Source of the DNA: Perca fluviatilis
Taxonomy: Eukaryota; Chordata; Actinopteri; Perciformes; Percidae
Direction of reading: 5' to 3'
DNA: 64,000 nt
Assembly: GCF_010015445.1 (NCBI RefSeq)
Contig: NC_053134.1
Coordinates: 3,071,620-3,135,619 of the forward strand
The translations under genes were made by a program, and so were the position numbers. Of this stretch, positions 23,267 through 34,644 are shown piece by piece (positions within the stretch are counted from its first letter, which is position 1; the number at the start of each line of letters is the position of its first letter). The notes under the pieces were generated by a model. It was given only the letters and a program-made list of their open reading frames with translations, was not told the DNA's origin and did no database searches.

Positions 23267-23461
23267 TTTAGTCAGAGGTTTCAGGGAAAAAAAGCTCTAC
23301 AGTATCTACAATTTTAATACTTTTTTTGTTATCCAACGCTCTAAGTGACTTCAGTAGAGATTTAAATTCTATGAGAAAAGGTACAAAATTAGGAGAAGAG
23401 TTAGAGAATTTCTGCTTGTGAATATAGAATTTTGCATACAGAATAACAAAACTTATATATA
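23267..23461 (-). pseudogene. L1-type ORF2 C-terminus (3-prime half of an inverted insertion)
   Basis: The minus-strand reading gives ILYAKFYIHKQKFSNSSPNF followed by LIEFKSLLKSLRALDNKKS, which matches the C-terminal end of fish L1/Tx1-like ORF2 as I remember it. It is paired with the plus-strand fragment at 23515-23770. Confidence 0.6.
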
Positions 23462-23514
23462 CTATATATACTAATATATACTATAGATACTCAAGAGCAC
23501 CATTATCTGGATTA

Positions 23515-23770
23515 TTGTAGAAACAGATGATATCTTTAAGATTAAAGGAGTAGATAGTTTTACATAACACATACCCTACTAATCACCTTGTTGCTAGATT
23601 TACTGACATTGACTCTTCCTGTACATTTTGTAAACAGAATATTGAAACAATAATCTCACCTTTTTTTTTTATTGTGAAATCTCCAAAAGTTTTTCGGCAG
23701 ATTTGGAGTCTTACTTCTTTGACCCCATGAATAATATGGACAATAAAAAAAAAGATACTATACGCATGAC
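23515..23770 (+). pseudogene. L1-type ORF2 zinc-binding region (5-prime inverted half)
   Basis: The plus-strand frame NTYPTNHLVARFTDID, then SSCTFCKQNIET and FFYCEISKSF, resembles the zf-RVT region near the end of L1 ORF2. In an intact L1 it lies upstream of the segment found at 23461-23267 and on the same strand. Here it is inverted, the pattern left by twin priming. Confidence 0.6.
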
Positions 23771-23952
23771 ATCACTCAAAGCACCTTTAAAAGAGGGAGA
23801 AGCTTTACACATTGTAATCAGTGTGCATCGTGTCACTTGTAGTCCATATCGTTCTAACCTCCGGTGGATTTATGAGGACTATGGTTAAATTCTCCCCAGA
23901 CCTCTGCAGGGTAAATCCAGCTCAGCAGATCCCAGATGAGTGACTGTGTTTT

Positions 23953-24122
23953 AGATTAGATTAGATAATACTTTATTTATCCCACAATGGGGAAATTCAC
24001 TTATTACAGCAGCAGTTTTTCCACAATAAAAACAAACCAACAAACAACCGAACAAACAAACAGGCAAACAACAGACAATGAGCAAAAAAAAAAACACTGA
24101 ATGAATGTAAAGTGGCATTATT
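23953..24122 (-). mobile_element. LINE-like 3-prime end, reverse copy
   Basis: AGATTAGATTAGATAATACT, ATCCCACAATGGGGAAATTC and the reverse of GGAAAAACTGCTGCTGTAAT correspond to 15405-15653 on the opposite strand. The copy is truncated after about 170 bp. Confidence 0.7.
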
Positions 24123-24225
24123 GTGTGTCTGTCCTCCACTCTGTGACCACCAGGTGGTAATGTCAGCAAATGAACTCGCCATCATACCATCGAGGATTAT
24201 TCATTAGAGTTAGAATTGTAACTGT

Positions 24226-25130
24226 GAAATGGTAACGTTATATAAATAAACTGTATATAAAACTAGGTCAGTGTTTCTCAAATGGGGGTACGTGTACCCC
24301 AAGAGGTACTTTGGAGGCCTGCAGACTGAAGTTTGTCAGTTTTTTTAAAGTTTTTGTTGCTTTTTGTCACTATTTTCGACCTGTTCCTTCCTTCCTTCCT
24401 TCCTTCCTTCCTTCTGTCTTCTTTTTGTAGAAGTTTTTGTCATTTTTTTCAAAAAAACAATTCATCCTTTTTCAAGGTTTTTGTCAATTTTTTCCAAAGT
24501 TTGTCTTCCTTCTTTCTACGGTTATTTTTTTTTTACAAGTCTGTCGCTTTTTACGAAGTTTTTGTCGCTGTTTTCTAAGTTTTTGATACTATTTCCCACC
24601 TATTCTTGCCTTAATTCCTAAAAAACACAATTCAAATGGGGTACATTATTGAAAAAAAGTTTGAGAACAACTGCTTTATTAGAATAACTGAAATGGTAAC
24701 GTTATATAAATAAACTGTATATAAAACTAGGTCAGTGTTTCTCAAATGGGGGTACGTGTACCCCAAGGGGTACTTTGGAGGCCTGCAGACTGAAGTTTGT
24801 CAGTTTTTTTAAAGTTTTTGTTGCTTTTTGTCACTATTTTCGACCTGTTCTTTCTTTCTTTCCTTCCTTCCTTCCTTCCTTCCTTCCTTCCTTCCTTCCT
24901 TCCTTCCTTCCCTCTTTCTACTTCTTCTTTTTGTAGAAGTTTTTGTCATTTTTTTTCAAAAAAACAATTCAGCCTTTTTCAAGGTTTTTGTCAATTTTTT
25001 CCAAAGTTTGTCTTCCTTCTTTCTACGGTTATTTTTTTTTTACAAGTCTGTCGCTTTTTACGAAGTTTGTCGCTGTTTTCTAAGTTTTTGATATTTCCCA
25101 CCTATTCTTGCCTTAATTCCTTCTTTCTAC
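24226..25130. repeat. Two-copy tandem duplication, about 464-bp unit, with (CTTC)n
   Basis: GAAATGGTAACGTTATATAA starts at 24226 and again at 24690. Both copies continue through GGGGGTACGTGTACCCC, GGTACTTTGGAGGCCTGCAG and T-rich sequence. The CCTT microsatellite is longer in the second copy. The Phe/Ser-rich open frames are artefacts. Confidence 0.9.
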
Positions 25131-25167
25131 CGACTTTTTACGTTTTTTTAAAAAGTTTTTGGTGGAG

Positions 25168-25480
25168 GTGTGGTCTTGACCAACTGCCACTTTGCTCGTT
25201 TGAAAGCCATGATGTCTCTCTCTCTCTCATGGGGGGGCCAAATTCTCTGGGCGGGCAAATCAGAGAAAGGGGAGGTAACCTTGCTCCTTATGACCTCATA
25301 AGGAGAAGATTCCTGATTGGTCCATCTGAGCTTTCATTTTCTCAAAGGCAGAGCAGGATACCCAGGGCTCGGTTTACACCTATCACCATTTCTAGCCACT
25401 GGGGGGCCATAGGCAGGCTGGGGGAACTCATATTAATGTTAAAAAACCTCATAAAGTGACATTTTCACGCCATGGGACCT
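25168..25480 (-). mobile_element. TTAA-type MITE, 5-prime portion, unexpanded
   Basis: It is the reverse complement of the left 300 bp of the element at 9930-11044, ending GCCATGGGACCT before TTAA at 25481-25484. The far side, including the region that became the 46-bp array, is missing. Confidence 0.8.
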
Positions 25481-25874
25481 TTAAGTTTGCAAGAAATATA
25501 GACCAGTACAAGACCAGGCTTAAATGAACTGACAACATAAGTTATACGACTTACAGTTCTCAAGGACGCACGCACACCATCTCAACTGATTTATCCTCTT
25601 TTCTCTCACTTTGTTCTCTGTGTGGCGCGCGGTGTAAGGTCCGCGCTATTTTCTGACATGCGCTCACAATCGCTCCTGATAGACGACCTTTTGTACAAAA
25701 CTAAAGTGACGAGCCAATTTCCTATAATGTAAGGAGTAGAAAGTACCGATATTCTTTCCCCTGAGTGAAACGAGGCTATAACAGCAACCTCAAGCAGCAC
25801 GAGCGCTTGTGTCACTAGAAGTGCAGCGCCGCGCTGTTGAGGTGCCTCCCCTCCTCCGTCTTACCCTGATAATC

Positions 25875-25995
25875 CTTGTTGTCAGACACTTAGAATAATA
25901 ATCGGACCCTGTCAGCGGCAAAAACTGAACTTTTAGTGGACAAAATAGACGATGCACAAATGCCTCAAGCGGTTACATCGCAGCCTGTATCGCAG
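25875..25995 (+). mobile_element. Dispersed repeat shared with the tetraspanin 3-prime flank
   Basis: GTCAGACACTTAGAATAATA, GAACTTTTAGTGGACAAAAT and GGTTACATCGCAGCCTGTAT recur at 56040-56155. A short piece also occurs near 41712. The class is unknown. Confidence 0.6.
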
Positions 25996-26760
25996 CTGCC
26001 GGTTGCAGCGATGTTGCTCAATACTTCACCAGTTTGTAACTACTGTTGCTCCCATTAGTCACTTAGACACAGACTATAGTGTTACAAGCAGGTGTTCAAA
26101 GTAATTGTCTTCTCCAGAACTCTGCGGTAAGTGAACTTTGCCTCGTGCATCATCTTACCCATCTTCACTGTCCCATTAATCACCATGTTATTATGTCTGT
26201 GACGCATGCTGAATCGGTGTGTCAGCATCTGCTAGTGTGAGCATATTGTGAAATGCTTTGTGTGTGTCTGTGGGAAAGTCTGCAGGACTTTACATGTCAG
26301 AGTGTTTTTATGTTGACTGTTGTGATATCTTTTAAAATATCACAATTCCTCCGAAGCCAGAGAACACAGATAGGATGAGTAATATTTTGAATGTGCAGAA
26401 CGTTTTGAACATGAGCAGAAATCTTGCTGAAATATATCACCGTGCATGGGTTTATTAATTAATACAGATTAATTCACGTATCATTCACATGAATAAGAGC
26501 CACATGCACATTTAAAGAGGAGGGAGGAGTAGATGATGTTAGCAGAGATACCATTAAATGAGAGTTAATCTTCCGGAGGATAAATATTTGAAAAGAAATA
26601 TAATGCCTGAGAGTCTAACTGCATTATATCCAAATTGTGTTTTTATATTTTGAATTGTCACCTATGTTTTCTTTTACATAAATAAAGATATTTCCAGCAT
26701 AAATTGATGCAAAAAAAAAAAGAAAAAAAGAAATAGGTGCATAAAAATTCACCAGAATGC
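25996..26760. other. No gene recognised
   Basis: AT-rich with no exon-like frame. Confidence 0.4.
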
Positions 26761-26766
26761 AGGAAA

Positions 26767-27161
26767 TGTCACGCACGGAAGGAGCAGGAGTCAGATTGGA
26801 GTAAGTGCAGTGAGCTTTATTCACAAAGATCCAACAGAGAGTAGTGTGAACAGGCAGGAGACGAGGTAATGCTCAGAGCAGCAGCACACAACAGGATGCT
26901 AAACAACAGGTAAGGAAGTACTTGGAATAAACTAGGAATGCAAGAGCAAGTCAGAGTGTCGTGAACAAACGTAAGACTCGACCAAGAGCGAGTGTGCCTG
27001 TGCTGCTTAAGAAGGTGGTCACTGATGAGATGCAGGAGGTGAACTGATGATGAGGCGTAATGCAGGGCAGGTGCGTGTAATCAGTAGTGACCGGCTGAGA
27101 GGAGGGAGTGCTGGGGAATGTGAATGGGAAACACAAACTGAAAGTCCGTGAAAACCTGACA
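26767..27161 (-). mobile_element. Solo LTR of an LTR retrotransposon
   Basis: It starts TGTCACGC and ends CCTGACA, the canonical TG...CA boundaries, and is flanked by 5-bp duplications GGAAA at 26762-26766 and 27162-27166. On the minus strand GTGAATAAAGCTC supplies a polyadenylation signal. No internal gag/pol remains, so LTR-LTR recombination is inferred. A Gypsy-type origin is likely but unproven. Confidence 0.8.
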
Positions 27162-27344
27162 GGAAATGTAGTGTTTAATTGTCAAAATGTTCCCGTGTTC
27201 TAAAAAAAAAAAAAAAGGTAAAATGTCTGTTATTATTTAAGGAGTTTGGTGGCTTTAAAGAGAGCAGAGGTAACTGCCTAAAGTTCCCCGTCGTAGAGGG
27301 CTTTTCAGACAGGAAGCGACTGACTCGTCCTAGAAGAAGAATTA

Positions 27345-27385
27345 GAGGAATGCTTTTATTTATCCCGCGAGGGGAAATTCACAAT
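27345..27385 (+). mobile_element. Short LINE-like tail remnant
   Basis: TTTTATTTATCCCGCGAGGG then GAAATTCAC resembles the retroelement tails at 22912 and 11110. Confidence 0.4.
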
Positions 27386-27404
27386 TTTCACTCTGTTAGT
27401 TAGG

Positions 27405-27582
27405 GGGCGGGAATCCCCAGAGGCCTCACGATACGATATCATCACGATACCTATGTCACGATACGATATTATTGCGATTTTAAAGATATTGCAAAATTCT
27501 GCGATATATTGCAATGTATTTTTATTCCAACTTCAAAATATTGCGATGCTATGCTGTATTGATTTTTTTCCCCCACCCCTAG
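27405..27582 (-). mobile_element. Internally deleted MITE (ATCGTGATACGATATC type)
   Basis: GGGAATCCCCAGAGGCCTCA, CACGATACGATATC and the end CCCCCACCCCTAG match, in reverse, the longer copy at 43447-43768. Confidence 0.75.
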
Positions 27583-27589
27583 TGTACTG

Positions 27590-27838
27590 TATATATCATA
27601 CTTCTATCTCCTGTTAAGTGAGGTCACATTGTATAGTCACTTATTCCTAATATACTTCTATCATACTTCTATCTCCTATTAAGTGAGATCACATTGTATA
27701 GTCACTTATTCCTAATATACTTCTATCATACTTCTATCTCCTATTAAGTGAGATCACATTGTATGGTCACTTATTCCTAATATACTTCTATCAGACTTCT
27801 ATCTCCTATTAAGTGAGATCACATTGTATGGTCGCCTC
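27590..27838. repeat. About 65-bp tandem repeat, four copies
   Basis: The unit holds ATACTTCTATCTCCTATTAA, GTGAGATCACATTGTAT and GTCACTTATTCCTAATATAC. Copies differ by only a few substitutions. Confidence 0.9.
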
Positions 27839-27959
27839 AAATGCAGGACACTGACTGCATGAGATGAAGTTTGTCTGGATGAGTGTGTAAATGGCAGCCT
27901 GTGTCCTTTTGTAGTGTCTACATACTATTTCTCATCACACTGTGATAACTGTGATTAAA

Positions 27960-28060
27960 TTCAGTATATATACACGTCTGCCATATGTTGCCACCCCTCA
28001 AAAATTCCTGCCCCCCCCCTCTCGCCACCCCATAAATATTTTTCTAGATCTGCCCCTGCA
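27960..28060. mobile_element. hAT terminus-like fragment
   Basis: The stretch ends TTTTCTAGATCTGCCCCTG, the complement of the CAGGGGCAGATCTAG end common among hAT elements. No partner end was found. Confidence 0.4.
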
Positions 28061-28740
28061 TACGGGGACTTGAACCAGCGACCAGTCCGGTTCCTAACCC
28101 AACTCCCCACGCACCCCGTTATTATTATTATTCCTTATCAATGAGTTGAAGTGTGTTCATCTTCTCCCTACGCCAGCCAAACGCGCAGTGCAGAAAAATA
28201 AATTTAAAAAATCAACGGACGACAGATTGATTCCTGCTGTTTGTGAGTTTCCCTCCAAAGGAACAACTGTATGTAATAAAAATGTATTTAAAATCCCCTT
28301 AGCGGGATCAGGCCGGACATCTTTAGAAAAAGAACTCAGGCTCTGTGTGAAGCGATGGGCCGATGAAGGTAGTAATAAAGGCCTGGGGTAGGCTGGGACT
28401 GCACTGCTTGCGTGACATGTAAGTGGATAAATATGCTGGCAGCAATCCAAGGATGGGTTAGTTCTCAGGACATAAACAGTCTACGTTTAAGGCTTTCTTT
28501 CTGCACGTCAGAGCAGAGAAGAAAAACTACATTTGAAATCATCTCAACCATCCCTTTAACGTGTCCCAATATTTTGGTTTACGAGCCAATCCCTTCAGAA
28601 ATAACTTAACCAAGACTGAGACGGTGAACACGGTAAGCGTCGTAGCTGCTGCACCTCAGCGCTGTCATTGTGAGCCGGGTTAGGCTAGAACGACTTTGTA
28701 CACATTCAGTCCCCTACAACATGGTTCCCAACCTTTTTTC
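28061..28740. other. No gene recognised
   Basis: Frames of about 80-97 codons exist on both strands at 28146-28450 but lack splice or domain support. Confidence 0.4.
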
Positions 28741-28999
28741 CTTGGCTTAATGCACGGGCTTACCTGGGCTGAAGCCCAGGGGCCTCCCGAGTTCAGGGGC
28801 CTCCCTTCAGGGTCATGATGAGCTGAAAAAGGTCATGTTGTTTTGTAATTTGTCAATCACTCTAATTGCACGTTACATGGCTGCTGATTGAATTAGGAGT
28901 GACCCACGTGGCCCCATAGCCTATATGGCCCGTGGGCTTCCCTGTCTCCAGTTAGTTTTGGGGTGTGTCCCTCTACGATTGAGTGACATTAAGTGGAAA

Positions 29000-29155
29000 A
29001 TGTCGGGGAGGACGTTTGAGAGTGGTGCCCAGAAAAGAAAAAGGAAGGAGTTGTGCGAAAAAGAAATACTAAAGAGCATCCCAAAGCTCACCGGATTTTT
29101 TTAAACCAGCTGCTACTGTAGATGGACCCAGCACCGGAGGAAGATCGCTATCGTT
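29000..29155 (+). pseudogene. hAT transposase N-terminal remnant
   Basis: The frame MSGRTFESGAQKRKRKE continues to SIPKLTGFF and stops. After a shift, KPAATVDGPSTGGRSLS follows. This basic N-terminal segment is typical of ZMYM1-like hAT transposases in fish as I recall them. The zinc finger and catalytic regions are absent. Flanking CCCAGGGGCC (about 28780) and GGCGGCCCTGCCCC (about 29325) may be parts of the element ends. Confidence 0.6.
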
Positions 29156-29334
29156 TGAAATCATAATAAAACCAAAACCAATATGTGTGAAAACACATTT
29201 TGGTTTTATTATCACCATAAGTTGCTGTGTGTGGTTGTTAAATAAAGTGTCTTGTGTTTATGCTCAAGTGGGCTCAGTGCTAGTTAATAACAATATGATG
29301 GTGTTTTCCTAACATTAGGTTAAGGCGGCCCTGC

Positions 29335-29870
29335 CCCTACTTTTGTCCCTTTTTTAGACATTTTTGCCGCATTTGTTAGACAATTTTGTCAACTTTTTTG
29401 GCGCTTTTTCAATGCTTTAGGCACTTTTTTTTACACTTTTGACCCTTTTTTCAATGTCTTTGCTAATTTTTAGGACGTTTTTGGTGTTTTTTTTGATTCT
29501 TTTGTCACTTTATCTGACATTTTTTGCGTATTTTTTAGAAATTTCTGGCGCAATTTTTAGACAATTTTTTTATGTTTTTTGCCGCTTTTTCAATGCTTTA
29601 GGCACTTTTTTTTTTACACTTTTGACCCTTTTTTCAATGTCTTTGCTAATTTTTTGGACGTTTTTGGTGGTTTTTTTTCGTTCTTTTGTCACTTTTTGCG
29701 TATTTTTTAGACATTTTGGGCGCTTTTTCAATGCTTTAGGTGCTTTTTTTTACACTTTTGACCCTTTTTTCAATGTCTTTGCTAATTTTTCTGACAATGT
29801 CGCCTTTTTTGCACTGTCTTTCAACGTTTTTGTAGCTTTTTCTGATGGCTAAGGAACTTTATTGGGGGCC
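29335..29870. repeat. T-rich imperfect tandem repeats
   Basis: Repeated TTTTTCAATGCTTTAGGCAC, CACTTTTGACCCTTTTTTCA and ATGTCTTTGCTAATTTTT blocks, period about 150 bp in places. The 137-codon frame is a Phe/Leu artefact of T-richness. Confidence 0.8.
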
Positions 29871-30587
29871 TGATGAGGCCCAAACTGTAAGTGAGAAAGC
29901 TATATGAGACATGCAATAATACAGTCAACATATTTGACTTTTTCTCTTAAATAAAAGCATGTTAATGACCTAAACATGCCTGGCCCTTAGTGAAGTTGAG
30001 TTTGACCCCCCTGTTATAGGGTTAGGGTTAATGAGAAAGGCGTTTGTGTTGCTGAAGCTTTTTAAAGCTTGTTTATCTGCACATGCAACATCACAAATAA
30101 AATAAGAACAAGGGCTTTCCAGTTGATACAGTAAATGCAGCTGCACGTCTCCTTCAAAAACACATTCCTCCGCGGTGAGTCACCCCCTTACCCCTATAAA
30201 CCTTTTTCGACTCATGTTACTCATGCAAACCAGTGTTACACAACCCCTCTCTTCTCTTTTTCTCTTTCCTTTCTCTTTCTTTTCCTCCATCTTCTCTTTG
30301 TCAAAACATATAGCCTACTTTTCACTTCGGGCATTAGCCGTTGAATAAATGTAATGAGGTAAAAAAAAAAGTACAGAGCTGGAAGAAGTGCTTAAATTCA
30401 GTGGTGTAGTCTAATGTATTGTGGGTATACTGTACTGTATATTTATGGGACTTTTTTTGGTGGGGGGGGGAGGGTGGGCATGGGCGTCAGTTTGGTTTCA
30501 AATGTGCTGGGGACAGAGACGCATTTGGAAGTACATTTCCAGAAGTGCTGGGTACACGACACATACATTTTTTTTTTTATAAGTCCT

Positions 30588-30768
30588 AATGTGAAAAAGC
30601 TTAACGTGGTTTAATGTATAAACAACGATCAGTTATCACCACATTTCTGGTTAGATATTTTTGACAGTTTTCAGTGGTTATGAAGAGCAATATGAGAGAG
30701 GAATTTGGTGATCATTGATCGTTGTTGAGGTACATTAAACCACGTTTAGCTTTTTCACGTTAAGCAGA
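30588..30768. repeat. Foldback with arms of about 60 bp
   Basis: GTGAAAAAGCTTAACGTGGT then TTAATGTA at the left pairs with the complement of TACATTAAACCACGTTTAGC then TTTTTCAC at the right. The loop is about 60 bp. Confidence 0.85.
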
Positions 30769-30829
30769 ATGTCCCGACAGGCAGCGTTGTGAACAGAGAA
30801 GCGTGCAGCTAGCGCTGCAGCAGAGCGGC

Positions 30830-30932
<103 letters not shown>

Positions 30933-31407
30933 CTGTGCCTGCCCTGTGGGGATAGAGATTGTTGTGGATTTTTTTGGCATCTGTCGCTCAAGAATTATAT
31001 GCGTTATGGACTTTTTTTTCTTCTTCTTTTTAACTAAATTGAGCTCGAGGTTTTCCAAAAAAAAAGTGGTGGGTAGGCCTACAAGTTGACTCATGACAAA
31101 ATCTGATAGGTTGGCTACGCGCACCCACGGAAATCAACGCCCATGGGGGTGGGGTCTGGGTGTCCTCCCCCAAGGACATTTTGAGCGTCAAAGACTTCAT
31201 TTCCTGCATTTTTATACACTTTTATGCACCCATTCACAGCTGAAATCCCTTTATGTAGCCTATATGCAAAGGAAAGAAAACACATGACAATTCAAAATAA
31301 GTCAAAATATGATGGAAAGTATGTTGTTGTATGTCACTGGGGATTTTTAATTGTATATGGAAATCCTGGAGCTTTCTTAGTGGGTATCATGTAGACTACA
31401 CCACTGG

Positions 31408-32587
31408 TTATAGTATTAGGGGACCACTAAGGTCTATATAAAAGAGACTTCAGATACAGTATTAGGGGACCACTAAGGTCTATATAAAAGAGACTTCAGA
31501 TACAGTATTAGGGGACCACTAAGGTCTATATAAAAGAGACTTCAGATACAGTATTAGGGGACCACTAAGGCCTATATAAAGAGACTTCAGATACAGCATT
31601 AGGGGACCACTAAGGCCTATATAAAAGAGACTTCAGATACAGTATTAGGGGACCACTAAGGCCTATATATAAGAGACTTCAGATACAGTATTAGGGGACC
31701 ACTAAGGTCTATATAAAAGAGACTTCAGATACAGTATTAGAGGACCACTAAGGTCTATATAAAAGAGACTTCAGATACAGTATTAGGGGACCACTAAGGC
31801 CTATATAAAAGAGACTTCAGATACAGTATTAGGGGACCACTAAGGTCTATATAAAAGAGACTTCAGATACAGTATTAGAGGACCACTAAGGTCTATATAA
31901 AAGAGACTTCAGATACAGTATTAGGGGACCACTAAGGTCTATATAAAAGAGACTTCAGATACAGTATTAGGGGACCACTAAGGCCTATATAAAAGAGACT
32001 TCAGATACAGTATTAGGGGACCACTAAGGCCTATATATAAGAGACTTCAGATACAGTATTAGGGGACCACTAAGGCCTATATAAAAGAGACTTCAGATAC
32101 AGTATTAGGGGACCACTAAGGCCTATATAAAAGAGACTTCAGATACAGTATTAGGGGACCACTAAGGTCTATATAAAAGAGACTTCAGATACAGTATTAG
32201 GGGACCACTAAGGCCTATATAAAAGAGACTTCAGATACAGTATTAGGGGACCACTAAGGTCTATATAAAAGAGACTTCAGATACAGTATTAGGGGACCAC
32301 TAAGGTCTATATAAAAGAGACTTCAGATACAGTATTAGAGGACCACTAAGGTCTATATAAAAGAGACTTCAGATACAGTATTAGGGGACCACTAAGGTCT
32401 ATATAAAAGAGACTTCAGATACAGTATTAGGGGACCACTAAGGTCTATATAAAAGAGACTTCAGATACAGTATTAGGGGACCACTAAGGTCTATATAAAA
32501 GAGACTTCAGATACAGTATTAGGGGACCACTAAGGTCTATATAAAAGAGACTTCAGATACAGTATTAGGGGACCACTAAGGCCTATA
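31408..32587. repeat. 46-bp minisatellite, left part (about 25.5 copies)
   Basis: Same unit as 10236-11015. Variants GTCT/GCCT and GGGG/GAGG are scattered, and some copies repeat as blocks. The array stops mid-unit at CCTATA where the 5.55-kb element is inserted and resumes at 38138. Confidence 0.97.
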
Positions 32588-32777
32588 CACACTTAAAAAT
32601 GCTGGGTTATTTTGGTTACTCATATGCTGGGTTAAGCCTGGAATGTATAAGTTTACCCATAATTGGGTTACAAAATGGTTAAACATATTATAACCCATTG
32701 CATTGGGTTGATGACGTTGAACGAAATTCAGGCTTCAGTTTTTCAACACTGCCGCCATATTTTGGATGACATTGTTT

Positions 32778-32778
<1 letters not shown>

Positions 32779-32864
<86 letters not shown>
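32779..32864. repeat. (CA)n microsatellite
   Basis: Pure CA of about 86 bp close to the left end of the element. Confidence 0.97.
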
Positions 32865-32865
<1 letters not shown>

Positions 32866-33059
32866 ATGAGTCATGACATGGTATGGGAAGAGTAAAAAAC
32901 GGGACATAAAAGACGTATAAAAACGTTTGTTTCGTATCATTACATCAGATCATGTGTATAGGTTTAGCTTAGTTTAAAAACAGTCTAACGATTTTAGAAT
33001 AATAACCTGTTGATTTAGCTTCGTTTTATTCAAGTAACGTCATTAAATATAAATCCAAC

Positions 33060-33305
33060 ACGATTTGCGTTGCAAATATATACCAGCAAAGAACTACGAC
33101 GGGCGGAGACAGAAACACATTGAAGAGATCGCTCTATCTGGAACCCCGCCCGCTGGATCTTCACACAGAGAAAAACAAGCGCACCTCTTCAACTGTCGTA
33201 ACCCCCAGACACCCCAAATCGTTGTCTCTCGCTCTCGTGAGTTGGCATCGGACCAGCAGCTAATTTTCTCAAAAACACATTTGGTTCGTCGGGCAGGGAG
33301 GCGAG
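33060..33305 (+). other. Candidate noncoding first exon of the element-borne gene
   Basis: A locally CpG-containing stretch ends GGGAGGCGAG|GTAAGC, a strong donor at 33306. No long frame with a good start precedes it, so a 5-prime UTR exon is the best guess. The 5-prime boundary is arbitrary. Confidence 0.35.
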
Positions 33306-33428
33306 GTAAGCATTCTCATTTTACCGGTAGTTTGTTGCTGAAAATGTGCTTTTTTAAACAGTGCTTCTAGAATAAACTCTCTAATGTTACATTAGCTAAC
33401 ATAACTTAGCTAGCTAGCTGCTAGCTGA

Positions 33429-34029
33429 AAAAAATGTTGCCGCCCATTTTTAGACTTCTAAATTAAAATATCCCAAACTAATTTACCATTGGCAATGTCC
33501 GTACGTTACTAGCGGTGCGATTGGATTAAACGTTAGTAACGTTTTATTCATAAACCGCTCCTTAAACCGAGCTAAATCAACGTTAGCTACGTTTTAGTGT
33601 TCCAACATTTGTCATGGCATAGCTAGCTAGCTAGCAAGCCAATGTAGCATACGATGACTCAGATAAGCTAGCCAGCTGCTAGCTATCTTATGAAGTGTGA
33701 CATTAAGCTTAATTAACGTTATTTCAAAGGAGTCGTTAATGGAGACATTTCAAGGCTGTGTCGTTGTTATCTTCTATGTCTGTTTGCACATTCAAATTTA
33801 GCTACGTTGTCTATCGGTTTTATTTTTTATTAAGATATATCTGAGTCATTGTATGCTAGCTAAATTGGCTTGCTAGCTAGCTCGGTTTAAGGAGCGGTTT
33901 ATGAATAAAACGTTACTAACGTTAGCTAATCCACCGACCGTTAGTAACGTACAGACATTGCCAATGGTAAATTAGTTAAAGTTTGGGATATTTTAATTTA
34001 GAAGTCTAAAAAATGGTGCGCAACATTTT
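33429..34029. repeat. Large imperfect palindrome (foldback)
   Basis: 33429-33574 pairs with 33877-34029; TTTAGACTTCTAAATTAAAA and CCTTAAACCGAGCT recur inverted. An inner pair, 33622-33665 with 33836-33880, includes GCAAGCCAAT and ATGACTCAGATA. A 48-bp extra piece interrupts the left arm. The loop is about 170 bp. It lies in the intron after the candidate first exon. Confidence 0.85.
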
Positions 34030-34464
34030 ATTTTTTTGGCAACTGCTAACCGCCCTACGTTATGAATGACCATGACTGTTAAAAGACGAACACTGCCATC
34101 TTGCTTGCTGAATTGTGAACATGCAGAAAAAAAAGAAATAGAGGGAAATTTGTATTCCGCTATCATGTAGCCTATTTTGAATGCTTGCTGCATGCTGTGT
34201 TTTGTGTTATGTATAAAGTACTTTATGTAGTTCCTTTTAAATACAAAATGCAAATTGTAATGCTGACGAAGACAGGCGAACACATCGCCGGTTCCCGCCA
34301 ATAGGTTCATTTTAGTTAGTGAACTACCTGGCAAAGAAGTCTTGCATCAATCTAATCTGTTGGGACCAACGTGCTAAATTTCACCTGCATGAGCTATTGT
34401 CACAGAGTACTTTGCCTCCATGCAGCTGAATTCCACTAATGCAATATAGAAATTGGCTGATTCT

Positions 34465-34466
<2 letters not shown>

Positions 34467-34524
<58 letters not shown>
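34467..34524. repeat. (GT)n microsatellite
   Basis: Pure GT run within the candidate first intron. Confidence 0.97.
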
Positions 34525-34525
<1 letters not shown>

Positions 34526-34644
34526 GCCTGCCAAAATAACTATTCTTGATTATTCATTATAAGTTATTAGCTGTCAAATGTTGTTGTTGGCGTGATGAGA
34601 ATGACCACTTGCTTGCTTGACATTTCTGAATGCTTATTGAACAG

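Noticed and set aside
29439..29852. 137-codon hydrophobic frame that looks like a membrane protein
   Set aside because: T-rich imperfect repeats give Phe/Leu-rich frames on this strand; similar spurious frames occur at 24333-25091.
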